A stretch of 58,738 nt of DNA from an uncultured Christensenella sp. (GTDB lineage Bacteria; Bacillota; Clostridia; Christensenellales; Borkfalkiaceae): NCBI GenBank assembly GCA_910576655.1, contig CAJTJC010000013.1, positions 1 through 58,738 on the forward strand, in the 5' to 3' direction. Under the pieces are notes generated by a model, which worked only from the letters and a program-made list of their open reading frames with translations, did no database searches and had not been told where the DNA came from. The translations under genes and the position numbers were made by a program. Shown piece by piece: positions 17,308-27,538 of the stretch; the stretch's first letter is position 1; every line of letters starts with the position of its first letter.

Positions 17308-18516
17308 TTACCTCAATTTTTTTAAAATTCTTTCAAGCGCATACTTACCGTGCTCGTATGTCAGCCCGCCTTGAAAATATGCGATATACGGCGGTTTAAC
17401 AGGGCCGTCGGCAGATAACTCTACCGAAGAGCCCGAAACGAAAGTTCCCGCCGCCATTATTATTTTTTCCTCATAGCCCGGCATATCCCACGCCTCGCAG
17501 GTTACGAAGCTGTCTATCGGCGATGCATACTGTATTTCGCGTATAAACTCCGTCATTTTTTCCGCACTGTCAAACTTTATTGCGCGCGTAATATCGTAAG
17601 GAGTTTTATCAAGCGACGGATAATTTTCATATCCCAACTGAGACATGGCGTATCCTATTAGAATACTGCATTTAAGCGCCTGCGCAACCGTATGAGGAGC
17701 AAGAAACAGCCCCTGATACAGATACTGATAACCAAGCGGGTACGCCCCCACCTCGAGCCCCGTCGACGGGGTAGTAAGCCTGTTGCCTATTAAATTGATA
17801 TATTTTTCTTTACCGCAGATATAGCCGCCGTTCTGGGCAAGTCCGCCGCCTGCGTTTTTAATAAGCGACCCAACTATTACGTCTGCGCCAACCTCCGTCG
17901 GCTCCCGCGTTTCCACGAACTCCCCGTAGCAGTTGTCAACGAATATACAGCCGTTAAAGCCCTCCTCGCGCAAAAATCGGCACACCTTTTCAATCTGCGC
18001 GCAAGAAAGCGCATCGCGCAACTCGTACCCGCGCGAGCGCTGAATATAGACCATTTTAACGCTTGCGTCAATCTTTGACTTAACGGCGACGTAATCGAAA
18101 TCGCCGTCAGTCAAATCGCAGCAATCGAAATTTATACCGTAATCTTTAAGCGAACCGTTACCTTCGCCGAAAATAACCGGACGAAGAGTATCGTAAGGCA
18201 TACCGCTTATACAAAGTAAAGTATCCTTAGGTCGCAACAGACCGAACAGCGCAACCGTCAAGGCGTGCGTACCAGACAAAATGTGCGGCGAAACTATGCC
18301 GCTTTCCGCACCGAACGCCTCTGCATAAAGCTTCCCGAGTCCGTCCCTGCCCTCGTCGTCATAGCCGTAGCCCGTAGTGCCGTTAAAGTGCCTTAACGAA
18401 ATTCTTTGATTTTTAAAAGCGTTTATAACTTTAACCTGATTAAAATACGCATTTTCATCTATTTTTTTATATTTATCTTTAAGACTGTTTTCACATTCCG
18501 TAATAAACTTATTCAT
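17308..18516 (-). CDS. ynbB: YnbB-type PLP enzyme (methionine gamma-lyase family)
   Basis: The 402-residue protein belongs to the Met_gamma_lyase/aluminium-resistance family of fold-type I PLP enzymes. The likely Schiff-base lysine is in GSLIKNAGGGLAQNGGYI. Cofactor-binding blocks are SPHILSGTHALTVALFG and GCIFVDNCYGEFVE. The physiological reaction of the family is poorly defined; carbon-sulphur lyase activity is only suggested by name. In Bacillota the gene commonly lies beside miaA, as here, where it overlaps the end of miaA by eight bases. Confidence 0.88.
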   Translation of the reverse strand: MNKFITECENSLKDKYKKIDENAYFNQVKVINAFKNQRISLRHFNGTTGYGYDDEGRDGLGKLYAEAFGAESGIVSPHILSGTHALTVALFGLLRPKDTLLCISGMPYDTLRPVIFGEGNGSLKDYGINFDCCDLTDGDFDYVAVKSKIDASVKMVYIQRSRGYELRDALSCAQIEKVCRFLREEGFNGCIFVDNCYGEFVETREPTEVGADVIVGSLIKNAGGGLAQNGGYICGKEKYINLIGNRLTTPSTGLEVGAYPLGYQYLYQGLFLAPHTVAQALKCSILIGYAMSQLGYENYPSLDKTPYDITRAIKFDSAEKMTEFIREIQYASPIDSFVTCEAWDMPGYEEKIIMAAGTFVSGSSVELSADGPVKPPYIAYFQGGLTYEHGKYALERILKKLR

Positions 18517-19411
18517 TCAATAACCCCAACACCGTTCCAGCCGTAGCTTCTGACGGTTTCAACCAAATAATATTGTCCAACTTTTTGAAGAAAGTAATCT
18601 GCCTTTTCGCATAACGGCGCGTATTTTGCTTGATTATATCACGCATAGTACTTTCTTTATCGCCATTTTTAATGCATTCGAGCACTTCTTTATATCCTAT
18701 TGCCTGCATACACTGATTTTCTGCGGTTATACCGCTTTCAATCAAGTGAACGACCTCGTCAACCAACCCGCTTTCAAACATAACGTCTACGCGACGATTT
18801 ATCCTGTCATAAAGCTCGTCACGCGGGTAATCTACTGCCACTGCGGTATAATCGTACTTGGGAACAGGTTTGTCTATTATTGAAGATTTTTTCCTTCCGC
18901 TTACCTCGTAAATTTCAATGGCGCGTATAACTCTTTTAACGTCGTTTACGTGCAACCGAGCCGCAGTTTCACCGTCGATTTCGCAAAGATAATTATAAAG
19001 ATACTCTTTGCCCTTTTCGCGCAGCAGTCCTTCGTATTTTTCCCTTACTGCATTGTCTGCCGCAGCGTTGCCATAGCTGAAATCATATATCAGAGAATTA
19101 ACGTAAAACCCCGTCCCCCCGCACACTACCGGAACCTTATTTTCATTAAGCAGTTTTTCCAAAACAGGTCTGGCCATACTGCAATAATCCGAAACGCTGA
19201 AGCTGCTCTCGGGCTCAACAACGTCAATCATATTGTGAACGACGCCGTGCATTTCCTCCGCCGTCGGCTTGGCTGTGCCGATATTAAGATTTTTATATAT
19301 AAGTTGCGAATCCGCCGAAATCACTTCGCTACCCAGCGCCCTAGCACAATCAACAGCAAGCGCCGTCTTTCCCGTCGCCGTCGCGCCGCAAATTATCAAC
19401 AGCTTATTCAA
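18509..19411 (-). CDS. miaA: tRNA dimethylallyltransferase
   Basis: MiaA adds the isopentenyl group to A37 of tRNAs reading UNN codons. The protein has the P-loop GATATGKTA, the block SADSQLIYKNLNIGTAKPT and QCMQAIGYKEV near the C-terminus. I chose TTG at 19411 as the start because it lies one base after the mutL stop and AAAGGA is nine bases upstream, giving (M)NKLLIICG, the normal family N-terminus. An in-frame ATG at 19456 would add 15 residues inside mutL. Together with MiaB the cell makes ms2i6A37. Confidence 0.93.
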   Translation of the reverse strand: MNKLLIICGATATGKTALAVDCARALGSEVISADSQLIYKNLNIGTAKPTAEEMHGVVHNMIDVVEPESSFSVSDYCSMARPVLEKLLNENKVPVVCGGTGFYVNSLIYDFSYGNAAADNAVREKYEGLLREKGKEYLYNYLCEIDGETAARLHVNDVKRVIRAIEIYEVSGRKKSSIIDKPVPKYDYTAVAVDYPRDELYDRINRRVDVMFESGLVDEVVHLIESGITAENQCMQAIGYKEVLECIKNGDKESTMRDIIKQNTRRYAKRQITFFKKLDNIIWLKPSEATAGTVLGLLNE

Positions 19412-19412
19412 A

Positions 19413-21278
19413 TCAGACAATCCTTTTGAACATTTTTTCAAGGTCTTTTTTGTCAATAGATATACATACGGGACGACCGTGCGGACATTTCAATCCCATA
19501 TTGCCTTTAAGCATTTTAAAAAGCTGATTTATTTCATCATCGCTTAAATCCATTCCCCCTTTAACGGCATGCTTGCACGCCGTCATTGCAATTTTATCCT
19601 TTAACATATCTTCAAGTTTGATGTCCGACAGTCCTTTTAAATCTGACAGCAGCTCGTTGAAGAATTCTTCTACGTTTATATGCTGCAAATCAACTGGCAC
19701 CTCGTCGACCCTATAGGAATACGCGCCGAACGGCTTTAAATCAAAGCCCAGGCTTCTTATAAGTCTTATATTGTTTTCCATAAATTCGTATTCTTGGGCG
19801 TTGACCGAAAATAGATACGGCTCTAACAGAATTTGCCTGTCTATTTTTCTTTCGGACATTTTTTCGCGCAGCCTGTCGTAAATCAAACGCTCGTGAGCGG
19901 CGTGCTGGTCGATTATATATACGGTATCGCAAACCTCGTACATAAGATAAGTATTGAACAAATTGCCCTTATATTTGAAGCTTTCGTAATCAATCATCTG
20001 CTGTTCGAATTTGCGGCGTTCGCGCGCTTCTTCGACACGCGCGTTGTTCACCACGTCGCTCGAAACGTAAATCAAATGCTTTTTTACAGTCGGCTCGAAA
20101 TCCGTTATAAGCTCCCGTTCAAGCGGGTCGTAATACTTTTTAGGCTCCCCATGCTGTACGAACGGATTATCCTGCTGCGGTCGCGGCGTAAAAGAAAAAT
20201 TTTGCGGCGGCTGAATACCGTCCATAACAGTCTGCTCTTTAGTAGACGTTATTTCGGGCATTCTGACGCTTTCCGTCACGAAATCCTTTGCGCCAGCCGT
20301 ACCGTCGAGAATAGCCGTCAAAGCCGAATAAATCAAACTAAAAACGGAATGTGCGTTCAGCAACCTGACGTCCATTTTATTCGGATGAACGTTCACGTCG
20401 ACGAATTCCGCTGGAACGTCAATATGCAAAACGTAAAACGGGTACTGCCGCTTCATCATATACGCCGCATAGCAACGGTTTATCGCAGTGCTAATCGTAT
20501 TGTTTACGATATAGCGTCCGTTTAAAAACGTCGTCTGATAAGTTTTATTCGGTTTAAAGAAATTTTGGTTTCCTATAAAGCCGTATATCTTTACGCCGTT
20601 TTCCTCAACATTGATTTTATAGCATTTGGAAATTGTTTTCGCGCCGTAAACTTGTGCAAGCGCCTCGTCAAAGCCTCCGCCGTCGGACTGCAATTCAAGT
20701 TTTCCGTCAACAAAATATCTGAACGAAACTTTGGAATTACCTAAAATGAACCGAGTTACAAGGTTCGTTATATCCGACTCTTCCTTTTTATCGGAATTAA
20801 GGAATTTGGCGCGCGCCGGTACGTTGTAAAACAAATCGCGTACTATTATTTCAGTTCCTTTATCCCATGCGGCAGGCTCGACTGCGCCGACGGTTCCGTC
20901 CACGCATTTAACCTTGTGCGCAGAATTCCCCTCCGTCACGGAAGTCAGCTCCACAACGGAAACCGCAGATATACTTGCAAGCGCCTCGCCCCTGAACCCC
21001 AAGGTTGAAATTGACTCTATATCTTCGGCGGTCGCAATTTTACTCGTAGCATGAGGAAAAAACGCAGCGCGCATATCGTCCCGCTCGATACCCGAACCGT
21101 TATCGATAACCTTTATAAGTTGCTTACCGCCGTTTTCAATATATATTTCAATTTGTGTCGAGCCGGCGTCAAGGCTGTTTTCTACCAGCTCTTTTACAAC
21201 CGAATAAGGACGGTCTACAACCTCGCCCGCGGCAATTTTGTTATATACGCTTTTTGTAAGTATGTTTATTTTTCTCAT
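19413..21278 (-). CDS. mutL: DNA mismatch repair protein MutL
   Basis: MutL couples mismatch recognition by MutS to strand incision. The N-terminal GHKL ATPase shows KIAAGEVVDRPYSVVKEL, VIDNGSGI and LGFRGEALASIS. The C-terminal part has the endonuclease motif DQHAAHERLIYD, ACKHAVKGG and CPHGRP, so this is the nicking type of MutL found in bacteria without MutH. The last acidic position of DQHAX2EX4E is Asp here. I chose ATG at 21278 because the protein then begins MRKINIL; a TTG at 21290 directly after the mutS stop is an alternative. Confidence 0.95.
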   Translation of the reverse strand: MRKINILTKSVYNKIAAGEVVDRPYSVVKELVENSLDAGSTQIEIYIENGGKQLIKVIDNGSGIERDDMRAAFFPHATSKIATAEDIESISTLGFRGEALASISAVSVVELTSVTEGNSAHKVKCVDGTVGAVEPAAWDKGTEIIVRDLFYNVPARAKFLNSDKKEESDITNLVTRFILGNSKVSFRYFVDGKLELQSDGGGFDEALAQVYGAKTISKCYKINVEENGVKIYGFIGNQNFFKPNKTYQTTFLNGRYIVNNTISTAINRCYAAYMMKRQYPFYVLHIDVPAEFVDVNVHPNKMDVRLLNAHSVFSLIYSALTAILDGTAGAKDFVTESVRMPEITSTKEQTVMDGIQPPQNFSFTPRPQQDNPFVQHGEPKKYYDPLERELITDFEPTVKKHLIYVSSDVVNNARVEEARERRKFEQQMIDYESFKYKGNLFNTYLMYEVCDTVYIIDQHAAHERLIYDRLREKMSERKIDRQILLEPYLFSVNAQEYEFMENNIRLIRSLGFDLKPFGAYSYRVDEVPVDLQHINVEEFFNELLSDLKGLSDIKLEDMLKDKIAMTACKHAVKGGMDLSDDEINQLFKMLKGNMGLKCPHGRPVCISIDKKDLEKMFKRIV

Positions 21279-21290
21279 AGCTTTTTTCAA

Positions 21291-23864
21291 TTAATTATTT
21301 TTCGCCTTTTCAACCAAATCACCCAAAACCATAAACGCCTGCATGGGTGAAATCGCGTTCATATCCACCTCGCGCAAAATAGTCTCTATTTCGGAATACG
21401 AAGGTTCTTCTTCCTCTTCGAAATGCGTTTCGAATTCCTTTTCGCCGCTCTCTATCTGTTTTAAAATCTGCTTTGCTCTGTCGGTTACTACGGCCGGAAC
21501 CCCCGCAAGCGAAGCAACCTCTATTCCGAAGCTTCTGTTTACTCCGCCGCGCATAATCTTTCGCAAAAACACTACCCCACCGTTAACCTCTTTAACGGAA
21601 ATTTTGTAATTCTTTACGCCACTCATTTTGTACTCGAGCTCGGTCAACTCATGGTAGTGCGTCGCAAACATGGTTTTTGCACGGACGTGCTCGGTAAGAT
21701 ATTCCGTTACCGCCCACGCAATGCTGAGTCCGTCGTAGGTGCTTGTACCCCTCCCGACTTCGTCAAGTATCAATAAGCTGTTCTTAGTAGCATTCTGCAA
21801 AATGGAAGCAACCTCTATCATTTCAACCATGAACGTACTTTGGTCCGAAATAAGATTGTCGCTTGCCCCTACGCGAGTAAAAACCCTGTCGATAAGCGGC
21901 ACCTGCGCCGATTTCGCGGGCACGAAACTGCCGAGATGCGCCATTATCGCAATTATGGCAGTCTGCCTCATATACGTGCTTTTACCCGCCATATTAGGAC
22001 CGGTAAGAATCATCGTTCTGTTTTCGTCCTCGTCGAGCAAAATATCGTTGGAAATGAAGCGCTCTTTTGAAATGACCTCAACGACGGGATGCCTTCCGTC
22101 CTTGATAATCATGGGCTGATTGCCGTCCACTATCTGCGGGCGCACGTATCTGTTAGTTTTGGCAATTTCAGCAAAGCTTACTATAAGGTCAAGCTGAGCT
22201 ACCGCAGCCGCGATAATTTTGAAATTGTTAATATTTTCCGCAAGCACGGATTTTACGTAATCGTAAATCTGCGCCTCAATGCGCAACGCCGCGTCTTCGC
22301 TGCCCAAAATTTTGTTTTCAAGCTCTTTAAGCTCGTCCGTGGTGTACCTTTCGGCGTTAGCAAGCGTCTGCCTGCGCTGATAAGTAAGCGGGACCTTATC
22401 TTTAAACGACTTGGAAACCTCGATATAGTAACCGAAAACCCTGTTAAACCCGATTTTAAGCGTCCTGATACCCGTGGCGTCGCGCTCGCGCGCTTCCACC
22501 TCGAAAAGAAGCTTATTGACGTTTTTTCTTACTATCCTAAGCTCGTCAAGCTTTTCGTTGAAGCCTTCTTTTATATAACCCCCGTCCTTTAACTGCGTGG
22601 GAGCTTCGGGATTTATTGCGCGGTCAATCAAATCGCAGACAGACGACAGCTCGAACAGATTGTCCGAAATATCGCAAAGCGCCCTTGATTTGAAGCCCGA
22701 TAACTGAAATTTGATATTCGGAACAGTCGCAAGCGACTGCGACAGCGCGATGCAGTCGCGCGGCATTATCGTATTGTTGCTGACCTTGCCTGTCAGTCTC
22801 TCTATATCCTTTACGCCTTTAAGCAAATCGGCAATTCCAAGCCTTACGACAGTAGCGTTAAACAGCTCCTCCACAGCGTCAAGCCTGTAATTTATAGCCT
22901 CCTTTGTGGCAAACGGATACAGTATGCCGTTATTGAGCAGGCGCGCCCCCATAGCCGTTCTCGTCTTGTCCATAAGCCAGAGAAGCGAGCCGTATTTTTT
23001 GTTAGAGCAGAGCGTTCGTACAAGCTCGAGATTTCTTATCGCCGCGCCGTCAAGCTGCATATAGCTGTCGTTTGCAACGTATTTAACGCCATTTATATTT
23101 TTCAGCGCGTGCATCTGCGTTTCTTTCAGATACTGCAACAAAGCGCCTGCCGCGCAGACGGCACGCCTTTTGTCCGCAACGAGATACGCCGACAAAGTTT
23201 TTGCGTTAAACTGCTCTAAAAGCGTTCTTTCAGCTACGGAATAATTAAACGCCATTGACGGATAATTAGAAAAATGCGGAAGCAAACCGCGTTCGATTTC
23301 GGGAATATCGCGCGACGACATCAGCATTTCGTCGTTGCAAATAACTTCTTTCACGCCGAGATTGACCATTTGCCCTACGGCTTTTTTTAAACAATTTTCA
23401 CCGTCGATTTCAGACGCAGTAAGCTCGCCCGTCGTTATGTCTGCCCAGCAAAGCGCGATGCCGTCGCTATCCTTAAACGCGCAACAAACGTAGTTACTTT
23501 CGCGTTCGTCGAGATGCTCGTCGTCTGTAATCGTTCCTGCGGTAACTACACGTATAACGCCGCGCTCGACTATTCCCTTTGCCTCGGCGGGAGTTTCAAG
23601 CTGTTCGCATATAGCGACCTTTTCACCGAGCGCAACAAGCTTTGCGATATATGCGTCGGCAGCGTGAAAAGGAACACCGCACATAGGCGCGCGTTCATTA
23701 AGTCCGCAATCTCTGCCTGTCAAGGTCAAATCCAAAAGCTCGGAAGCTTTTTTCGCGTCCTCAAAAAACATCTCGTAAAAATCGCCGAGACGGTAAAAAA
23801 TTATACAGTCCTTATACTTTTCCTTGACCGATAAATAATGCTGCATCATTTGTGAAAGTGCCAT
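21291..23864 (-). CDS. mutS: DNA mismatch repair protein MutS
   Basis: MutS recognises mismatches as a dimer. The 857-residue protein begins with the mismatch-binding domain, including the Phe-X-Glu motif in DFYEMFFEDA. It continues through connector and lever/clamp domains (FNRVFGYYIEVSKS). The C-terminal ABC-type ATPase has the Walker A motif TGPNMAGKSTYMRQ, LLILDEVGRGTSTYDG and FATHYHELTELE. The gene lies two bases after the miaB stop and runs directly into mutL. Confidence 0.98.
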   Translation of the reverse strand: MALSQMMQHYLSVKEKYKDCIIFYRLGDFYEMFFEDAKKASELLDLTLTGRDCGLNERAPMCGVPFHAADAYIAKLVALGEKVAICEQLETPAEAKGIVERGVIRVVTAGTITDDEHLDERESNYVCCAFKDSDGIALCWADITTGELTASEIDGENCLKKAVGQMVNLGVKEVICNDEMLMSSRDIPEIERGLLPHFSNYPSMAFNYSVAERTLLEQFNAKTLSAYLVADKRRAVCAAGALLQYLKETQMHALKNINGVKYVANDSYMQLDGAAIRNLELVRTLCSNKKYGSLLWLMDKTRTAMGARLLNNGILYPFATKEAINYRLDAVEELFNATVVRLGIADLLKGVKDIERLTGKVSNNTIMPRDCIALSQSLATVPNIKFQLSGFKSRALCDISDNLFELSSVCDLIDRAINPEAPTQLKDGGYIKEGFNEKLDELRIVRKNVNKLLFEVEARERDATGIRTLKIGFNRVFGYYIEVSKSFKDKVPLTYQRRQTLANAERYTTDELKELENKILGSEDAALRIEAQIYDYVKSVLAENINNFKIIAAAVAQLDLIVSFAEIAKTNRYVRPQIVDGNQPMIIKDGRHPVVEVISKERFISNDILLDEDENRTMILTGPNMAGKSTYMRQTAIIAIMAHLGSFVPAKSAQVPLIDRVFTRVGASDNLISDQSTFMVEMIEVASILQNATKNSLLILDEVGRGTSTYDGLSIAWAVTEYLTEHVRAKTMFATHYHELTELEYKMSGVKNYKISVKEVNGGVVFLRKIMRGGVNRSFGIEVASLAGVPAVVTDRAKQILKQIESGEKEFETHFEEEEEPSYSEIETILREVDMNAISPMQAFMVLGDLVEKAKNN

Positions 23865-23866
23865 TT

Positions 23867-25180
23867 TTATACCCTCTCGCCCAAACGCGAAACCCCGTTT
23901 GCCTTTTGTACCCTTATATTGACGAAATTACCTATCTCGTTGACGTCGCTTTTAAAATAGCCCATTCGCCCGTACTCGTCCCTGCCCATATACATTTGCT
24001 TTTTAGCGTCGAAATCCTCGCAGAGAATTTCGATGGTTTTACCCACATAGGACTCTGTATGGCGGCGCGTCTGGGCATTTACAAGCTCGACAAGTTTCAT
24101 AATACGGCTTTTGGAGACCTCTTCGGAAATCTGGCACGGCATTTTTGCCGCAACCGTTCCTTCTCTTTTGGAATAGACGAACGTGAACGCCGAAGCAAAA
24201 TTCACCCTTTTAACCAAATCGAGAGTCGCAGCAAAATCCTCGTCGCTTTCACCGGGGAATCCAACGATAATATCCGTCGTAACTGCGCAATCGGGAATAT
24301 ATCGGTGTAAAATTTCCATTTTTGCGAGGTAATCCTCGACGGTGTATTTCCTGTTCATCTGCTTCAAAATCGCGTTCGAGCCGCTTTGGACAGGCAAATG
24401 TAAACAGCGGCAAATTTTCGGATACTTAGCCATGACCGCTGCAAGCTCTTCGGAAAAATCCTTGGGGTGACTGGTCATGAACCGCAATCTGAACTTTCCG
24501 TCGAGAAGAGCTATGCTTTCAAGTAGTTTTGGAAAGCTAATATCGTCTGTACCGTTACCGTAAGAGTTTACGTTCTGACCGAGCAAAGTAATTTCCTTGT
24601 ACCCTTCCGCAATCAGAGTTTTAACTTCCGCTATAATATCTTCCGATTTACGACTTCTCTCGCGTCCGCGCACGTACGGAACGATACAGTAGCTGCAAAA
24701 GTTATTGCAGCCGTACGTTATGTTCACCCAGGCGTTAGGATAACTCGTTCTGAAAGGGCTGTCCCCCTCGTAAACGACGCCGCTATCCTCTTCGATTTGT
24801 ATTACCGCCTTTTTCTGCTTTTCTTTAAGAATAATCAGCTCTTTCAGTTTATGCAGATTATGCGTTCCGAAAATAATGTCCACGTACGGAAATTTTGATT
24901 TCAGATTGTCCGCTTTACCCATCTGCTGAGTAAGGCAACCGCCGACCGCAATAATCATATTGCGGTTTTCCGACTTTAACTTTTTTAGCATACCTATATT
25001 ACCGAAAGCGTGATTTTCGGCATTTTCTCTTATGCAACACGTATTGAAAACGACTATATCGGCGCGCTCCGCACCGTCGCAGCTTTCATAACCGAGCTCG
25101 CGCAGAATTCCCGCAATTTTTTCCGATTCATGCACGTTCATCTGGCAACCGTACGTGATAATGTAGTAAAATTTCTTCAT
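23867..25180 (-). CDS. miaB: tRNA methylthiotransferase MiaB
   Basis: MiaB is a radical-SAM enzyme that adds the methylthio group to i6A37 in tRNA. The 437-residue protein has the N-terminal MTTase domain with its three cluster cysteines (ITYGCQMNVHESE, NTCCIRENAE, GGCLTQQMG). The radical-SAM cysteines are in CNNFCSYCIVPYVRG. The C-terminal TRAM domain ends the protein. It is the first gene of miaB-mutS-mutL-miaA, so both enzymes for ms2i6A and the mismatch repair pair are made from one transcript. Confidence 0.96.
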   Translation of the reverse strand: MKKFYYIITYGCQMNVHESEKIAGILRELGYESCDGAERADIVVFNTCCIRENAENHAFGNIGMLKKLKSENRNMIIAVGGCLTQQMGKADNLKSKFPYVDIIFGTHNLHKLKELIILKEKQKKAVIQIEEDSGVVYEGDSPFRTSYPNAWVNITYGCNNFCSYCIVPYVRGRERSRKSEDIIAEVKTLIAEGYKEITLLGQNVNSYGNGTDDISFPKLLESIALLDGKFRLRFMTSHPKDFSEELAAVMAKYPKICRCLHLPVQSGSNAILKQMNRKYTVEDYLAKMEILHRYIPDCAVTTDIIVGFPGESDEDFAATLDLVKRVNFASAFTFVYSKREGTVAAKMPCQISEEVSKSRIMKLVELVNAQTRRHTESYVGKTIEILCEDFDAKKQMYMGRDEYGRMGYFKSDVNEIGNFVNIRVQKANGVSRLGERV

Positions 25181-25189
25181 ATTAACTTA

Positions 25190-25218
25190 ATTATATAATT
25201 TTTTGTGGTTTTTTTCAA
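25190..25218 (-). promoter_or_regulatory. promoter of miaB-mutS-mutL-miaA
   Basis: On the minus strand TTGAAA, 17 bases and TATAAT end ten bases before the miaB start codon, giving a very short leader. Confidence 0.75.
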
Positions 25219-25260
25219 ATGTTTTGCAACAAATAATTAAATTTATAAATACTAATTTTA

Positions 25261-27468
25261 ATGAAAAAGTTTTTAAAAATTTCGGCAATTATATTAAGTT
25301 GTTTTTTAATATTATCCGCAGCGCTGTTCGTTTCCTATGCGGTAATTACAAAAGACGCCGTGCTTGACAGCTCTAAATTAGTCGGCGCGGGGCAAAACGT
25401 AACCATTTACGACGACGAAGGAAACGAACTGACCAACGCCTCGCTTGAAATACAGAAAAAAAGCGTATCTATAGATAAATTACAGCCGCACACCGTTAAC
25501 GCATTTATTGCATCGGAGGACAGGAATTTCTATAATCACAACGGATTGAACTACAAACGAATGGTCAAAGCGCTGTTTAAAAACATTTCTTCAAGGTCCT
25601 TTAAAGAGGGTGCGTCAACGATAAGCCAACAGCTTATCAAAAACACGCATCTGTCAAGCGATAAAACAATCAGACGCAAGCTTAACGAAATAAAGCTGAC
25701 GAAAAAGCTTGAAAAGAAATATTCCAAGAACGAAATCCTTGAAATGTATCTGAATACTATTTATTTCGGACACAGCTGTTACGGACTGCAAAACGCCGCC
25801 GAATTTTATTTCAACAAGAAAGCTGAAAATCTCGACTTGCCCGAAAGCGCAACCATCGTCGGTCTTCTCGCTTCGCCAAACAACTATTCACCCTTTAAAA
25901 ATCCCGAAAAAAGCCTGTCACGCAGAAACCTCGTTCTCAAAAGCATGCACGAATGCGGTTACATCGACGGCAACGAATACGAGAAAGCAGTCAACACCCC
26001 GTTAAACAGTGAAAGACGCAACCCCAACGACAGATACTCGGATTACATCAGCGCAGTATTCGACGAAATCGAAGAAATCGACTTCGACCATTATTTGCTT
26101 ACCGACGGTTGTATAATAAAAACGTATCTGAATGCGGATGCACAAAACTTTATCGAAGGGCTCGACTACCCCTGCGATAACGCCGTTATTATAACCGACA
26201 ATCTGTCAGGCGGAGTCAAAGCATATAAAACCACGATAAACGGTGCAAAAAGGCAACCGGGCTCAACGGCTAAACCAATTTTCGTTTACGCGCCCGCTAT
26301 TGAGGAAAAGCATCTAAGTCCGTTTACGAGAATTTTGGACGAAAAAATCAACTTTAACGGTTATTCTCCAGAAAATTACGACAAAAAATACCACGGCTAC
26401 GTAACCGTAACCGACAGCATAAAAAACAGCTATAACGTCCCTGCGGTTAAAACCCTGAACGCGCTGACGGTAAACGCATGCGAAAAATATCTGAACGCTA
26501 TGGACATACGCCTCGACGACGACGAAAAAAATCTTTCACTCGCCCTTGGCGGAATGAAGTACGGGCTGTCCATTAAAGAGCTTGCGGACAAATATTCGGT
26601 ATTTCCTCGCGGAGGAAAATTTCTACCGTCGAGATTTATTAAAGAAATAGTTTCGAAAAACGGAACCGTGCTTTATAAAAACGATTTTGCAAGCAGTCGC
26701 GTGTATTCCGAAGGTACGTGCTCTCTAATGAACGAAATTCTCATAGAAACGAGTAAAAGCGGCACCGCAAAAAAATTAAAGGATTTTCGCTTTGACGTCG
26801 CAACCAAAACGGGAACCTGCGGCAACCAAGAAGGAAACACAGACGCCTATGCAGTCAGCTACACTTCGGAACACTGTTTTGCCGTTTGGCTCGGCGACAA
26901 GGACAACTCACGCAATCAGATTACAGGCGGAACGGATTGCTGCAAGCTTATGAAATCGATTTTAGAAAATACGTACGGCAAACATACTCCCACCACACTT
27001 GATACAAAATCGGGCACAAGCACGGTAAATATCAACAAGGAAGAATATCTGCAAAACAACAAAATCGTAATTGCAGACCCCGTCTGCCCTAAGCTGAACG
27101 TGATGCCCGTCAAGCTTTTAGCGGATAACGAGCCGAAACAGATTTCAAACAGATTCAGCTCACCTACAATCCCTGAGCCGACAATTTCAGTAGCAAACGG
27201 TCAAATTAACATTAATTTATGTCAGACAAAGTACTATTCATTTATAGTAAAACGCAATAAAGCTATTATTTTTGACGGTAGCTGGCAAAACACGATTATA
27301 GATTCACCCAATGAAGGTCAATACACGTATAGCGTAACCCCCTACTTTAATGACGGCAATAAAGTATATATCGGAAACGAAATTATCTTGCCAGCGGTTA
27401 ATATAGGCAAAGGAAATTCTATACAGATTGAAGTACCCGATATAGTACACAAAAACTGGTATGATTAA
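25261..27468 (+). CDS. class A penicillin-binding protein (glycosyltransferase/transpeptidase)
   Basis: This bifunctional enzyme polymerises and cross-links peptidoglycan. The 735-residue protein has an N-terminal membrane anchor (residues 6-30), then a GT51 domain (ASEDRNFYNHNGLNYKR, EGASTISQQLIKNTH, KNEILEMYLNTIYFG). The transpeptidase domain has STAK (the active-site serine), SYN and KTGT. A C-terminal beta-rich, fibronectin-like module follows from about residue 640. No good Shine-Dalgarno sequence is seen before the ATG, and no strong promoter in the 80-base gap to miaB. It is one of the few plus-strand genes. Confidence 0.93.
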   Translation: MKKFLKISAIILSCFLILSAALFVSYAVITKDAVLDSSKLVGAGQNVTIYDDEGNELTNASLEIQKKSVSIDKLQPHTVNAFIASEDRNFYNHNGLNYKRMVKALFKNISSRSFKEGASTISQQLIKNTHLSSDKTIRRKLNEIKLTKKLEKKYSKNEILEMYLNTIYFGHSCYGLQNAAEFYFNKKAENLDLPESATIVGLLASPNNYSPFKNPEKSLSRRNLVLKSMHECGYIDGNEYEKAVNTPLNSERRNPNDRYSDYISAVFDEIEEIDFDHYLLTDGCIIKTYLNADAQNFIEGLDYPCDNAVIITDNLSGGVKAYKTTINGAKRQPGSTAKPIFVYAPAIEEKHLSPFTRILDEKINFNGYSPENYDKKYHGYVTVTDSIKNSYNVPAVKTLNALTVNACEKYLNAMDIRLDDDEKNLSLALGGMKYGLSIKELADKYSVFPRGGKFLPSRFIKEIVSKNGTVLYKNDFASSRVYSEGTCSLMNEILIETSKSGTAKKLKDFRFDVATKTGTCGNQEGNTDAYAVSYTSEHCFAVWLGDKDNSRNQITGGTDCCKLMKSILENTYGKHTPTTLDTKSGTSTVNINKEEYLQNNKIVIADPVCPKLNVMPVKLLADNEPKQISNRFSSPTIPEPTISVANGQININLCQTKYYSFIVKRNKAIIFDGSWQNTIIDSPNEGQYTYSVTPYFNDGNKVYIGNEIILPAVNIGKGNSIQIEVPDIVHKNWYD

Positions 27469-27470
27469 AT

Positions 27471-27496
27471 TAAGCGGTGACTAAAGTCACCGCTTA
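27471..27496. terminator. hairpin shared by the converging PBP and thiI genes
   Basis: TAAGCGGTGACT/AGTCACCGCTTA forms a 12-base stem with a two-base centre. It lies three bases after the PBP gene stop and 42 bases beyond the thiI stop. The T tract is weak on both sides. Confidence 0.65.
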
Positions 27497-27538
27497 ACAA
27501 CACGATTTAGTATTCCGTTTTTCAAACTGACAGCAGCT

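Noticed and set aside
19833..20525. 230-codon open frame on the plus strand
   Set aside because: It lies antisense to mutL, has no recognisable motif and no convincing ribosome site.
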